A program made the translations under genes and the position numbers. A DNA stretch of 64,000 bases from Ignelater luminosus. Its lineage: Eukaryota > Arthropoda > Insecta > Coleoptera > Elateridae. This document shows positions 1 to 14,600 of this stretch, piece by piece. Location: NCBI GenBank assembly GCA_011009095.1, contig VTPC01000413.1, positions 134,184 to 198,183 of the forward strand, given 5' to 3'. How positions within the stretch are numbered: position 1 is the stretch's first letter; the number at the start of each line of letters is the position of its first letter. The notes under the pieces were generated by a model, which saw nothing but the letters and a program-made list of their open reading frames with translations, did not search any database and was not told the DNA's origin.

Positions 1-3000
1 TATTGTTTTGGTGTCCCAGATTTTATTTAATATTTTCTTTACGAAAGATAATTTTGTGACATCCGTTGATGTTTTTGCAAAAAAGTTCTTCTTGTAATAT
101 ATGTATAATGGAATTTAATCTCAGGCAGCTATTCTGACATATATTTAGAAAAACCAAGGAAACTAGTAGGGGACAAATTTATTAATTGGATAGCAGTCTT
201 CTTACGAGAATACTTTCATGGCATCTGTTGAGATTCTTATCAAAAGATTTATTTCTGCAATAAAATATGAATTTTAAACTTGAGCAACTAGAATTTAGAA
301 AAACCAAACAGGTGCAATGCATTAAAGTCTAAATGTGTAACACCCATTTTACGAAAGACAATCTCATGGCTTCCAAAACATTTCCTTTTGTAATGCGATA
401 TCGGATTTTATCACCGACAATTATTTCAACAACAAATCTAAAGAAAGGCAAAAAGATTTTTGGGGAGTACATGCAAGGAATTGTGTTCTAATTCCTGGGC
501 AGGTTTCTTACAGAAAATAATATCGCACTGTCTATCGAAATTTTTGTCAAGAAGTTTCCGCTTCTACAATATGATTTAGAACTTGCTTTGGGCAATTCTA
601 ACAAAGAATAGAAAAAGCGGGAAGACTGGTGAAGAATAAGCAAGGCACTAATAGTTTCATCTCAAGAAGATTGCAACGAATTGTTTTGCATTTTTAAACT
701 TAGGATCTAAAAGAAGTAATTCTTAAGAACAAAAGCATTTCTGGGAAGTTGAAAGGAAATAAGATTTAAGAGGATTTATGACTTGTTAACATTATATTGA
801 GTGTCTGAAATCAGTATTGGATCGATTCTATTAAAAAGTACCCGTGTTCACAGCCAATAGGTTTTTGAACTAATTATCCCTTGTTTCTCTTGATTTTTGC
901 CTTTTTGTGGTTGAGTTAAGTGAAAGTAGGATTTTGCTTGAAGAAGAGTTTTGACAAATCTAAAACCATAAAGATGTCCAGATTTAATAAGAACTTCGGT
1001 ATACCATGCCTAAATAACATTTATGATATTAGGTTTGCTTTGTTTTCAATACAAATTCTTTTGACTAAACTTTTCACAATATCAATTTTTTATTATCGGT
1101 TGTTATTGAACATTTAAGCATTTTTTAAAGAAAGATTTATAAGAAAATAGGTTTTTTGTAATTTTTAAAAGTCATAACTGTATTTATCTTCCTTTCGTAC
1201 CAACGCACTGTGCTCAAAAAAATAATGAAAAACAGAGAGCAGAACATCCAAATGTAAAAATAAAAATTATTTTTAGTATGGTGTTATGCACCTAACGGTG
1301 AGTTTTAATGATGACAGCATCTACCTCAATAGGGCTTTGTTTTACTCGAATCCCTTATTAGCAAACTGGTTTCAGAATTTTTGTTAACATGTTCATTGAA
1401 CATTGTTCAAAAGAAGTCTTTCTGTACCATTACAATCCTTTTTTAGGATTCTCAGTTAAATTTTTTTTTTTTCTAATGTGTAATTCATATTCTAATATTA
1501 TCGATGCTATTTATTTACATCTCTCTAACGTTCGGCGGTTTAGTAGAACATCCTAAAGTATTGAATGTGTTTACTACTGTTGCATTCTCTTCGTTTTTCC
1601 CTATTGGTGATTTTGTATGACTCGATTTTCTTTTCAATTGTGTTAATTGTTAAGTTGCCAAAATTGTTACTTACGTCTTTTATTAATTTTACTTTACTGA
1701 AATCTTAAGTTCTACATTTCTATAACGCGCCTGAAAGTGAAAACAGTGAAAATTCATAATTATCAAAAGGTTACTTATGTATCTATGTTGTTTTGATATC
1801 ATTTTAATATGAAATTCTCGACCTACGCAGTATTAGGTGTTAGGAAACCTAATAACCAATAACCCAATAAGTTGCAATACGTATTTATAGTAGTAGAAAT
1901 AGTACCTCTAACGTAATCTCTGAATTAACCTAGTTTCAACAAACATAATCTCGCTCCCTTTGTAACTTTACCCAACTTCCATTCTAGCCAATCTTTAGTA
2001 CTTACTTAGTTACTATAATATTCTCACTTCAGTTATATGGAGTTAGTTTAACGCTGCGCATTTTCAAATCTTCCTGATCTAGAATTCCATTACAGCTCAC
2101 TTCCATCTTTGAGAATCTTCAATTTTCCGTACCCAATAGAAAGAGGAAAATAAATCCAAGATATAAAAACAAAAATTAAGACAAAATAACAATCAAAGAT
2201 CATTAAATACATAATTTATCACTAATAGAAAATATTTTAAAATTTAACATTTACGCGTTAAAAGTTATCTTAATATCCATAAGAAGTCAAGTTCACAGAT
2301 TTGCCATTCATTGCGTTGAAAAGTCTGGTTATGCAACAGCATTTCTTTTTGGCCGGAAGTTTACAATTGTATTATACATTCATACACCGTATATCTACTA
2401 ATACTTTAACAATAAAAGATACTAATTTTAAAAATTATCTTCTTACCTAACCACTTTTGCTACAGAAAATTCCGGTTTCTGTATTTCTTAAACTTCACAC
2501 GCCGTTATACAGATTTGTCCTTACTCATTCTATCAACCTAACAATCAGTGGTAAATTAAAACCATATGATACATTTTCATACGAGAGCTAAATGAACTAT
2601 TTGAGCTCCTGAAAATTAGATGATGGTTTTGAATTACAGATTACACAATATTGTTGAGCGCTAGGATATAATCTGCGTGAAGGGTGTTACCACCGAAATC
2701 ACTAAATTGATTCGCTTATTGGATTTTAAATTAAGTCGTTCCAGAATAATATTAACAGATTGCTACAATTTGAGATAATTATAACAATTGACAGATTGGG
2801 AAAGCTAGTAAAGAATGTATAATTAAGATTTAAATATTTACTGAATTGTTATTTTATTGTTTTCAAAGTTATAATTATCCAGTTATATTTTGTGTCTCGT
2901 TTATATTTCAATTACGAAATAAATTTTAACAAGATCTGTTTAGATTATTATGTAAAAGGAAAATATTATTATTAAGACTTTCAATTATAACAGACTTTCT

Positions 3001-5629
3001 TGTACGTTATTAAGCAATATCTCTTATGGGCATGGTTTTCAGTTTTATTACTAAATTCACAACAAAAATGCAAAAGTGACAACATAATAATGAAGCAGGT
3101 AGTAATTGAGAAACACAAAACAGAACTTAGATTTTTTTGAGACATTTCCTTCTAAATAGAAATAATAGAAACTTTTTCTTGTAAATTAGGTATTGTTATT
3201 CTTCTTTTGCGAGCTAATTTAATAATAGTGAAAAACAAAAACTTAAATTCTTCATCCGTGAAGACTATAATCTGTTTTCTTTATTCGATAGTGAATTCTA
3301 GTCAATTCAAAACCTATTTTAATGTATGCATACATTTGCATATGTTAAAATCTCTAAGGCTCAAACAAACTGTAATTACTCACTTTACTTTAATTAAACA
3401 TGTCACTTATCTTTTGGGAAAATCATAATTGTGCAAATGCACTGTAAACATTAACATTAAATATAACAATTTGAAAATAAAAGTACCCACATAAATTGTG
3501 AAAATTTAACATACATAATTTCCTTTCCTTTCATTGTGACTGCTTCCGCGAAGTCACTTTTAATGCGAATAGAAATAGTATTTGCAACAATAACTTTTTT
3601 GCATTTTAATAAGTTTTTTATTTTTAATTATATAATTGTGAAAAAAGAACAATTAATATTGTAGTAATGTAAACTCAATGACTGATAGAAAAGTCGTTGC
3701 TTTTCTGCGTTTATCTCACTCATTCTTAATATTAATAATAATATTGTAAACAACTGAGGAATTAACTGTAATTCTTTTAGTTAAGTTATGCAACCAATAA
3801 TACACAGGAGGTATTTGCTTATTTACATATTGAATTGCAAGTTACATTTAGGAGCTTTACTTTTACCCTATTTTAATATAGAAGTAGCAATAAAAAGATT
3901 GTTATAATATCGATCTGTGTATATTTTTTAACGAATAATGAGTCAGTGAAATAGGCAACTGTTCCAAAACAATTTGATATAGGCTGGTATTTGTTAAACT
4001 GTACTTCAGAAAATAATTTTTATTCTTTTATTCAACCCCTAAATAACAAGAATAGTAATTCCTTCTCACTCAAACATCTTTGATTGTAAATAAAAAACAA
4101 TTTTTCATCAGAGGGAATAAAATTTTATTCTGATCTGGTTTACAGTAAAATAGAGATAAGTAACCCAAGTAGGAACATGTCCAGAGAAAAGAGAAGAATG
4201 GTAACTCAAAGGTGACACTTAGATAAAGCACAGAAAACAGTACCAATTATCGAGAATTCTATAGAATATATGTAGTACCTCCATTTCTAATACTTAAGAA
4301 AATATCAAGTACGAATATCCTGAAACACATAAATAGTAATAAGTAACACTACAAATAATAACAGAAAGCAAGAAACAATCTGATAATAAAAAAATAAGAC
4401 AGTGATAGATTGCTTCAACACAAAGAATTGTACATATAACACAGCAATATGTGACTACATAAAAGAAATTTCTGATCTCTTATTAATACTGTCAATTCAA
4501 TTCAACAGTTCATTAGTCTATGCAATAAGGCATTTGAATTTCTTCTAGTGCAGTATGCAGTGTTGATATTAAGTACTTATGGATACTTACAAGTATGGAG
4601 TGGTTCATGAAAGCAGTGAGAGTGATGACATATTTTTGTATATGTAGGTACTTACTTATCAATTTGCTATACATAAAAGAAAGAAAACTTAAAGAACAGG
4701 ATAATTTGAAAAACATATTCTTTATTTGAAGTATTTTTAATTATCAAACCATTAGGATAGTATACTTACTTATCATCTGTGTAAATAGCAATATTACCTT
4801 ATACTTGTTTCATGTTGTTATTTTGAAATAGGAATTCTCCGTTACCTAAATCACTACATAATATGAACCTGTCACATATCAGTTACATTTCATGCTCTGT
4901 TTGAATATTACATTGGTATGCTAAAGTAATTCTGAAATCCATATATTATAACAGGTTGTAGTGGATTACTTCGAGGAAGGTCTGAATCCAATTATATATT
5001 TTCTTACACATATAAGGTGAATAGATAGTGGATAACCATTTGATTAATGACAGTTTGTAACTTGTGTTGCCTAATTCGTGTAGAATCGTTTTCATTGTCC
5101 AGATTTTATTTCACTTGCCCGTCAAATAAGAACTAAAGAATATTCATATTTCATGGAGATTGAAATATTTTAATAATTTTTTTTCTCCGCGTCATTCTAT
5201 ATTAAAAACAAACATTTTATATTAAAAAAGGAACTTGGAGATTTCAATAAGCATCAGCATAAGTATATTTATTGTCATTTTTCATAGAACAGAAAATATG
5301 AAGATTGTTACTACAATACACTGCTTGTACAAATAAATGCATTTATTGTATTTTGTTTTACATTTTAATAAGTTTTCTAAATGACAACCTAAAGAAGTCA
5401 AGACAGTCAAAAACGAAGTTTGTAAATAATGGTTTTGAAAAAAGGTTGTTAACTTGAATTAATTGACACACTAAAAAGAAAACAAATGGCATTTATACTA
5501 AAAATTGAATTAATTTTTATGGTTATGGTTAGACATTTTTAAAGATACAATAAGAATTTTGATGCATTGGCAAGTTTAGTATCAGGACTGTAGTCTCAAT
5601 ACAGTTTCAATTAGTTTTCCCTTTCTGTA

Positions 5630-5662
<33 letters not shown>

Positions 5663-6221
5663 CTCTTTCTTTCTTTGTATTGCCGATTCTGTTCAGGAAA
5701 ATACACTTTTTCAGTATAACTATTTTCTGGTTATGTTCAAGCAAGGTAGTTTACATCTTAGTGGTATTAGCTAAGGATTTATTATTTCGGAAAGGTGAAA
5801 TATTTTTTGCAAAGAGCACGTACCTGTATCAAGGAGATATTTTTCAGAGCTTATCGCCGTATTTTCAGTAACTAGTTTTTTGTCAGTAAGCACATAGTAC
5901 TAAGGAAAAGATTACTTTAATTATTGCCCTGTCCCCCCCTCTTTAACGGCAACAAAAGATATTACCAAGACATACACCCAAATGATTGCATTATATACTG
6001 TTTTCTATTAGTTGGATGGAGATTTATTTGGTTAAAATAAGTTATTCCTACGCAATATCAATGATTATATCAATCAAAAAACGTATAACTATTGGCAGCG
6101 GAGACATAGTCAATGATGTGATCGTTTTGTCAGTCCTTCTGTCCATGCTATGAATTTGGGATTAAGCAAGAAGTCATATTAAAGGATTTTGAAAATCAGT
6201 ACCTTAAAACGGAAACGAGTA
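1..6221. other. Gene-free AT-rich stretch
   Basis: About 6.2 kb in which I see no supportable gene, RNA or mobile element. Open frames here are short, AT-rich and carry no recognisable motif. The only distinct structure is a pyrimidine microsatellite near 5631-5676, listed separately. Confidence 0.5.
5631..5676. repeat. CT/CTTT pyrimidine microsatellite
   Basis: A run of CT dinucleotides passes into CTTT units, giving about 46 bases of pure pyrimidine on the plus strand. It is a simple sequence repeat with no sign of function. Confidence 0.85.
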
Positions 6222-6650
6222 CAGTAATACCCCGAACTTACGCGATAGGTGGGACCGAGCGATAACCGCGTAAGTCGAACTCGCGTAAGTTGGGGTACAA
6301 TTTTGCATATAAATACATACAAATTATGTTTAATTGGGACCGAAGACTAAAGAAAACAATAATTTAGAAGAAAAATGTCTAATAAAATCCTAGCTAATAC
6401 AACAAATTATATTATTATGAATTGCAAAAACATAAAGCGAAGTTATTTTGGCGTAGAAGGCTTCATAAAATCTGACAAAGTCGGATCAAAGATTTTTTTC
6501 TTCTCACGCAAAATTTCCTCGTTGGAGTCTGTGTTTTCCAAAATTTGTAACACTTTTTCAATTGAACCGAGGCCTGTCAACAAAAGACGAATCGACGAGA
6601 AGATTTAAAAACCGCTTAACTGCAAATTCGCGTAAATTGGGGTATTACTG
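6222..6650. mobile_element. Pogo/Tigger-like short DNA transposon, copy 1
   Basis: The 429 bp element starts CAGTAATACCCCGAACTTAC and ends with the inverted version (GGGGTATTACTG). It is flanked by TA on both sides (6220-6221 and 6651-6652), the target duplication of the Tc1/mariner/pogo superfamily. The left end contains an extra hairpin: the terminal 'ACCCCGAACTTACGCG' is mirrored about 60 bp inward by 'CGCGTAAGTTGGGGT'. Read on the minus strand, about 6610-6470 gives an open stretch containing IEKVLQILENTD, perhaps a remnant of a transposase C-terminus; this is a guess. A related copy with the same inner sequence begins at 63854. It is far too short to encode a transposase, so it is non-autonomous. 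Confidence 0.75.
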
Positions 6651-6652
6651 TA

Positions 6653-7926
6653 CTAAATACAAACGTTCTTCTTTTATTCTTTCCTAAATTCCATATCTGA
6701 TAGATGAATAGTCGAATCAAGAAGATGACTCTTTTTAGAAGTAGTGAAGAAAAACTCATTAAGTGAAGAAAGAACAAGCAATCTTCAGTCTTTTTATTTG
6801 TACTCCTCTAGAGACACGTTACAACACTACATATCGCCTCTCCATATGAACGAGATTACGAGGGTATGTTAGGGATTCGGGTTTCGAAATCATAGGCACA
6901 TTAATATTGCTTCTGCTACCTCTTCATATTGTTTTCAGTAATTTCAGTAGATTTTAAGTAGTATAGTAACGATGTATAAGCTTCAAATGTTCGATTTAGA
7001 ATTAATGATAGATTCTATGATGGGGGAACTATAACGATATAAGCGGCAATATTTTCTTTTTTCTTTTTCTACCGCCTTCTTTTAATTCTTACTTATTTCT
7101 GTAAAAAAAGCAAAGAGATTAATGTGTAGGCAACCGTAAGTTACAACTTCTAGAATTAACCAGGATTTAATAAAGAACTTTTTTATGTTAATGAGTCATT
7201 TCTCTAATGCAAAAAAAGCTTTTCCGCCCTAAAGCAAAATTCACTCCAATAGAATTTTATTAGTCAAAAAATAACAACAAAAATAAAAAATATTACTTCC
7301 TGTAACAACTTACATATTTTCTAAACAACATTTTTAGATTAAATCATAAGAGCCGTTAGTACATAAAGGTATCGTCTCCATCAATACATAAATCATCAGA
7401 ATCAAGTTACGCTTTCAACATCCACGCACGCCAGAACTATTTGGGCGTGTTTCAAGAATTTGTAACTTACTTGAAGAAAGGAAAGTGAAAGTTTTTATGC
7501 GTGTGTGCATGTACGCTGTCTATTTTTTAAATTTAATTATAAAAAAAGTAAATCTATTTTTGACTGCAACTTAGTGTTAATGTCTCATCCTAAATTTAGT
7601 TTTCGCCACCATTAAAATAATTGTACTAGTTTTAGGAATTTTAATTTTAATTACATCGCGACACTTTCCGTAACTTTTTATAACCAAATAGTATGCATTT
7701 TTAATTTATTAAATTAAACAAGAAAAACGAAAAATAACAATAAAGAGATTTTTATCAACACTTAATTATGTAAAATTGACTAATCTATATAAATTACCTA
7801 ATAAAATAACGACAAAATGCCAACGTATAGAAATCGATTAAGGCACAAGTATCAGTCATTATTTACAGAAATAATAAGAATTAGAAAATCTTATAACTAA
7901 ATTGTCTTCATTAATGTTGATTGTCC
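6653..7926. other. Intergenic / 3' flank of the pentraxin-domain gene
   Basis: AT-rich sequence downstream of the stop codon of the minus-strand pentraxin-domain gene. It presumably includes the 3' UTR: a minus-strand AATAAA (plus-strand tttatt) at 7705-7710, about 220 nt past the stop, is a possible poly(A) signal. No other feature is seen. Confidence 0.4.
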
Positions 7927-8616
7927 TTACGCATTATAACAAAATGGCGACACATTTTTTAAAATGGCACCTCCAAAAACTCTAACAGGTGTTTTAGTCC
8001 AACTTATAAGCACTTTTTCGTGATTAATAGGCGCTCCTTTCCCGAGAGCACAATTGTAACTTAATTCTACCAATTGTAATCCCAAAGGCTTGTTATTAAC
8101 CCCACTGATGTCATTTATAATCCTCTTATAGGGTTTATCTGCCGTTGAAATCGAACGTTGGAGTAATTTCTGCAAATGTAAGTACCTTCGATTACTTTCC
8201 TCGTTGAACTCTTCAATTGTTTTTACCTTAATTCTCGAATTGGGATCGAACAAACTCAACAAACTGTGGAATAAACCGACGCTTTTAGGTGAACGGTTAG
8301 GCCTCGTATTAAAATAACTTAAGACGGAAGGTACTTCGTCGTAATCCCGATGCCTTTCTCTTGTTAAATGGGAATTCTGGCGGTATCTCGGCGGTTTATA
8401 GTAAGGATTCTCTGAATACAAGCTGATACGTCTATCGCTGAATTCGTGTGGCACGAGAAAATTATTGGATACTTCGTGGAAATTTGTTGTTGGCGCTAAC
8501 ACCATATTAAAACCAAATATATCACCTTCAATACCATCGTCGAGGCCTTTATCGAAGTCTGTATATTCTTGGCCAACTACGATATCACCACCTTTGGGAA
8601 TTCTTAACCCTTTTAA
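7927..8616 (-). CDS. Pentraxin-domain gene, coding exon 4 (terminal)
   Basis: The acceptor TTTGTTTCAG precedes 8616 and the reading frame enters in phase 0. The exon encodes residues 170-398: the end of the pentraxin domain (GGDIVVGQE, then GDIFGFNM) followed by a basic, unannotated C-terminal region ending in FCYNA and a stop at 7927-7929. An apparent start six residues further upstream lies in the intron and is an artefact of reading through the acceptor. Confidence 0.88.
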   Translation of the reverse strand, partial: LKGLRIPKGGDIVVGQEYTDFDKGLDDGIEGDIFGFNMVLAPTTNFHEVSNNFLVPHEFSDRRISLYSENPYYKPPRYRQNSHLTRERHRDYDEVPSVLSYFNTRPNRSPKSVGLFHSLLSLFDPNSRIKVKTIEEFNEESNRRYLHLQKLLQRSISTADKPYKRIINDISGVNNKPLGLQLVELSYNCALGKGAPINHEKVLISWTKTPVRVFGGAILKNVSPFCYNA

Positions 8617-11600
8617 CTGAAACAAAAATAATTACAATGACAGATTTATATATTTAGAAGAGTTTAGAACAAATTTATTCATTTCTTGAGTGTCAAGAAT
8701 TACTAAAATTTGGATAGCAGGTAAAACCAATAAAAGGAGAAAAGTTTAATGCAAGCTTTGTAAAATATTAAATTAAAAAGTGAATTAACTTTTTTATCGT
8801 TCATTAATGTACCTCATGATGGTCATTCAACTTGTTATTATTCTTTTCTCCTATATAATGTGACTTTTTAAAATAAAATTTAACATTAGAAAACCTCTAG
8901 AGTGAAATTTGTAAGAAATATACAAAAATGAAAAGTGAAGTTAATAAATGCAGTTAGGCTGGCTATACACGGTAACTTTTGCCAATTTACTCTAAGCTTT
9001 TGCCCAGCGAGAGATCTGATTTTGGTGTCTTCGTCCTCGTATATATAGTTTTCATTTCTAGAAAGTATTAGATTATTATTTCCGAACTTATTCATAATCG
9101 TCACATTAATTAATTAAAATTTTCTTAGTCCTATAAATTGTTCTATATTTTTTTATATTTAAATTAAATCTGATATATTGATAGAATTATTATTATTAGT
9201 TTATTAGTTTTCTAAATGGTTTTCTTATAATTTAATTTAATCCTTTTAGGAAATTGCGTACTAAAGTACTAATGATCTCTTTCTCTAATTAAGTTTTTAT
9301 AAATTGCATTACATTTGAAATATAAGTTAAACTAAAAACAATAAAAAGAGGTCCTCGTATGTTGAAAAACATTTTTTCATACTATCTCGTTCTTTAATAC
9401 TGTTATACTTTTGTTTTTCTTTTTCTTTGTTGTATTGTTTCAACTCTCCCCCTCGTCTTCAAGATAGCCAACAGCTACGGTGATTTCTTACTTTCTTCAA
9501 TAAGGTTCTCTTCATGTTTCTTAAGGCCCTTTTAAAATACGTTTCTGGTCGCTCTGACCAACATATATAAAATGCCTACCGTTTAAAAGGGGAAACAAGA
9601 GTAATATAAATAAGTATGAGAAATTTTCCTAAACTACTTTTAATTCATATAAAAGCTTGTAATAATTATTATTTATATGGCTTTTCTTTGTTTCAGGTAA
9701 GTTCTCCTACAACTTATATGACCCTTGTGGTAAGTTTAGTTTTGAGTAAACAGAAAAGCAGACATAACATGTTGCAATTCAATCAGATCGTACACTTTTG
9801 ATGATTGAAAAGATTGTATGAAGGAGGATTACTATGATTGAATCTTTCACCCTTAGATATTCTTGTAGTTCATTTTCCTAATAAGACTACACGTTCCTGA
9901 AATGGCCATCTCTTGTGAAAGTAGATACGAGCAAATCGTTTGCAACAAAGCAGTTATGAAATCATTCTCATCCCGAGAAGGAACACTTTGTTACTATAAA
10001 AACCTCCACTATAGTTTTGAATATTAAAGAATTTACCATACATCTCAGTTTTTTGATAACCCTGGTCATCATGACTAAGGAAAATAAAACAGAGTGATAA
10101 TAACAATATTATACATTGTAATGCGCAAAGTCGATTTTAATTGTATTGGACACCACCCATGTCCTAGAATCGAAAACGTCTTCGTTCACTTAATCAAAAG
10201 ATGAAAGACTGACTTTTGGTTTGAACAACAACACATGAGAGAAGTGCAGATTAAAAGCTGACTGTTTCAAATAGTCTCTTTCAGTCCAGTTTGGCTTTGT
10301 CTGGTTTTAAACCTTTTGTCACACGTGCTAAATATCACTAATGCTGATTTCAAAGAAGATGTCTAAACTGAGACGAAAGTTAATTGTCTTTTATATGAAA
10401 GATTTAAAATTTCTACACTGGATCTAAGATTCAGCTGCAACATTTAATGAATACTACTCGGATTTTTAGTAACACCACGTGACATTTGGAGAAAGTCAAT
10501 ATACAACCAGAACCATTGCTGTCCACATGCCCTAGAACTGCAAATAGTTAATCAATATACATCGCGGATGGGAGTAGTTGGATGTCCAAACCTATTTAGT
10601 GATGTACGATATATCCGAGCAGACACAACCAGACAGCTAGAATAGTACATAGGCGTCTAGCTCTAAAAAGCAATTGAATCAAGAAAACAGATTTGCTCTA
10701 CCTTATTAGAAATACAAGTTGACTCTAGTGCTAGAAAGCAATGACACAGTATTATATTAGATTAGAATAGGCATAGATCATAACATATAAAAAAGCAAAG
10801 AAGGGTATTATCGTTAGCATTGTAATATTGTTATCTGTAAATGTTGAGTCAGCTGAAAACAAAAAGATTATACACTCAGAAGTCAGTATTTCGTTAGACT
10901 TAAGAGATACAGAAATAATTCCAATACTCGTATACCTGTATCAACGCGCTTTCCTAATTATTTATAACATTAGGACCAACGCATATTGGACTCATACACT
11001 CCAGCCTAAAGGACACAGGCCCAGAATTGTTGTGATTGTCTGAAGTAACTTTCTTTAATGTGCGCCAAAGGCTTTTGAGCAGTCTGTCGTTCATATAATA
11101 TCTATAATGCAATTTTTAAATAGCACTTCCATATTTTAATTTTCTCATCTGAAGGCCTTTATACTTTTCTCTTGCTTATTTTTTTCCTGACTTTACCAAT
11201 ACTACTTGGTGGTAGATTTTAAAATTCTAAGTACACGGAAAATGCTTAATAAAGAACAATTGTTGCAGTATATTTCGATTGTTTTTGAAATAATAAATTG
11301 TATTATTAATTAATGCTAGACACGTTTAAAAATTTAATTTGCATAAAGGTAAAATTCAAATAATTAACTATTAATCTCATCTAAATGCTCGCTTAGAAAA
11401 TATTTCAAATACCTAGAATTCGGGTTTTTGCTTCAATAATAAAAAAAAAGTTGGCTAACTGCATATAAAAGTAGGAAAAAACTTACCGTCGCTCAAATGA
11501 TTTCTGTTAAATATTCAAAAACAAATACTAAATCAATAATTGAAAGCGAATGTACCTTTTACAATTAAGAAAAAAACGCAAATAAAGGATACTTTTGCAT

Positions 11601-14600
11601 TCAATTAAGTAAATTAATTAATAAAGATACTGCATTTGCAAAAATTCGATACGTTATAATATACAATAAATTGAGTGTTTACATTTACAATTAGAACTTC
11701 GTTTATAAAATCGTGGGCTACTTTGCTTTATCATCAATCTAAACACTCGACTGTTTTCGAAAATCATCTGACAATGGAGAATATGAATTTATGTTTTATT
11801 TTCAGAAAGTTTCTTTGCTTATTTACACTATGTCATAAAATAAAATTTAAACAGGATAGGAAAAGGAGGTTACTTTTTTGATTTTTCTTTATTCGTTGAT
11901 TGTTCTGAATAAAATGCTGTCGTCTGATCTTTTCTTCGTTAATAATAACAATAAATAACACCCAAAACGTTTGTTTTCTTTGTTCTTTAACCTCGTTGGG
12001 CACGTTCTTCTTTTATTCATCATTATGACTGAATTTTTCTGTATTACGAGGTCTGTTCAAAAAGTATCGCGAATTTTGAATTTCCGCGGGTTACGTATAT
12101 TCGATTTTCGATTTTTTGTGGCGTTATGTTGGTACTCATGTCCCTCACTTATGCCGACAAGTTCGGCCATTGTGGATGTTCAGTTAATTTTTGACAGCTG
12201 TTTTGCTTGGACGTGTTTTGGCTCGTCTTCGATTTTTGCCTATTCCAAAAAATGGATCAAAGAATCTGTATCAAATTTTGTGTGAAAAACAAAATTAAGT
12301 GCGCGGACGCATTCCGAATATTGACTGTGGCATATGGTGAAACTACCTTGGACCGAAGCAACGTTTATCGGTGGTACAAAATGTTCTCAGAGGGCAGAGA
12401 AGATGTGAACGACGAAGAGCGTGCTTTTGGTTTTGCTTACAGTTTTTTTCGATTGCAGGGGCGTGGTGCATCATGAGTTCTTGCCACAGGGTAGAACGGT
12501 CAATAAGGAATATTACCTGCAAGTTATGCACAATTTGCGCGAAGCAATCCACCAGAAACGCCCGGATTTGTGGAAGAACAAAAATTGGCTTTTGCACCAT
12601 GATAACGCCCCTGCTCACACATCGTTGCTTGTGCGCGAATTTTTGGCCAAAAACAACACACTAATGATGCCGCAGCCACCGTGTTTCCCAGACCTGGCCC
12701 CCTGTGACTTTTTCTTGTTCCCGAAACTGAAGAGGCCCATGAAAGGACGACGCTACGCTACGATTGAGGAGATAAAGACGGCGTCGAAGGAGGAGCTGAA
12801 CAAGATTACAAAAAATGATTTTTTGAAGTGCTTCTAGGATTGGAAAAAACGTTGGCACAAGTGTATAATATCTGATGGGGATTACTTTGAATGGGACAAA
12901 ATAGATATTCATGAATAAATAAATAATTTTTGAAAAAACAAAAAATTCGCGGTACTTTTTGAACAGACCTCGTATATCACTGATTACTGCTTTATATTTT
13001 TTATCTGAGTGTTTGTCTGCTAGTTGTTTATGGTTGTTCTAAACGTGTTTCTTGAAATTATGGTCAGTACTTGAGCTCTACTCAAACATGTTCTAGTATT
13101 TATAGTCATTTACCATCCAACTACTGATTATAAATACGGGCATGAGTCTTTTCTCCTCAACTGCACCGAAGATATCAATGCAAGTTTTAGTACATTTTCT
13201 TAAATAAGCTCTTCTGAAAAAATCTTTTCGCTGCTTCTTATTTTCCTGGTTTGTTTTTGTGTGGTTAGTGAGACTATTTGCACAAACCACGATATTTGCC
13301 TTGTCAGTATTGATCTGAAATGAAGTTTTTAAAATGAGGCCTTTTGTTCATTTATAGCATCAGCAGTGTTCTAAGTTTTATGCTATCTAACTTATGTAAG
13401 ATATACTGCTAAAGTGCTTGATATGAAGATTTTTCAAGTCATTTTTTTCCTTGTTGTGCAAGAGATTATTATGCTTAGGTTTTTAATTTCATTGATGTTT
13501 GGTTTGCCTTCTTTCGTGCTTTCTAGTAGATTGATTTTTGACTGTTCTTGTTATGTTCGATAGGAGTCTTCTTTCCTCTTTTTCATATTTTTAACCGTTT
13601 TGCAAAAAAAACCTCAACATTGATTTTTGAATGAAAAAGCTGAATGATAGTCAGTAACAGGATTCATTTTGTAATCCATGGGTTGTTTTGTTATTATATC
13701 ATTATATTCAGACATCCTACCAATCAAAGTTGAAATACGAACTTTGATTATGAGTTTTCTTATCTCATCCTGAATACTTCAGGTTCTGCCTGCATTCAGT
13801 TAATAATTTCTGGAATTGACTGATCACGGCTCTTGTTTTTGGCTTCAATGAGTTTGAATCTTGGAGTCATTCATGTTTTCTGATGTATTTATTGCGGATC
13901 TTGTTTTTAACACTGCTGTGTGCTATCTAAGGGGCTACCAAATAATGCTTCTTTTAGTAAGAAATTTCTATTGTTATTTGTTAACAGAAAAGTTAAAATT
14001 AAGAAAATGGAGAATGGCTCTTATAATTTTGATTTCATTTTTTCGGGAAAATCAAAACATTTGTAAACGTTTCTACATTTGGTGGAATAATAAGAGCAGC
14101 ATTTTCTACTACACTTTCTTTTGTAATTCTACTAAATATTTCTTCATGTCTATTTAATCCTAAGAAATTCAAATGTGTACATAAGGTTTGTAACCATGAC
14201 AACTGAAAAATATTCAGTTTTATATTGTACTAGTCAAGGGAAGGGAGCATCCTTTGCTATTATCAAAAACCGTTAAAAGCAGCCATTTTTGTATAGCTTA
14301 CTGCATTTTGCTTGTGTAATAAGCAATTCCCAAATGGGCATTGTAGTATTTACAAGATTACTGAAGATGATAGAGAGTGAACAAACCAGCATACGAAATA
14401 TTTTGTTTCTGTTAACTGAATGCTACATAGTGCAAATATCATGACGATACTGCTACCCATATCCAGTGGTGGATCTACATCGAATTTAGTGAAACTTCCA
14501 ATTTCAGGTTCCATAGTTAAGATGCCAGAAATCTACTTGAGGAAATGTTCTACATTATTTCAAATACGAAAAGGCAGAACTCGAAAAGAACAAGAGGGAA

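Noticed and set aside
920..1117. Short plus-strand frame near the left edge
   Set aside because: The length is within chance expectation, the residues are mostly Phe/Ile/Lys/Leu as expected from AT-rich DNA, and there is no supporting signal.
10828..11043. A 71-codon plus-strand frame in the pentraxin-gene intron
   Set aside because: No splice context, no similarity to known families and composition typical of the surrounding AT-rich DNA.
12343..12912. Additional frames on both strands inside the first mariner
   Set aside because: They overlap the recognised transposase pieces and lack any transposase or other motif.
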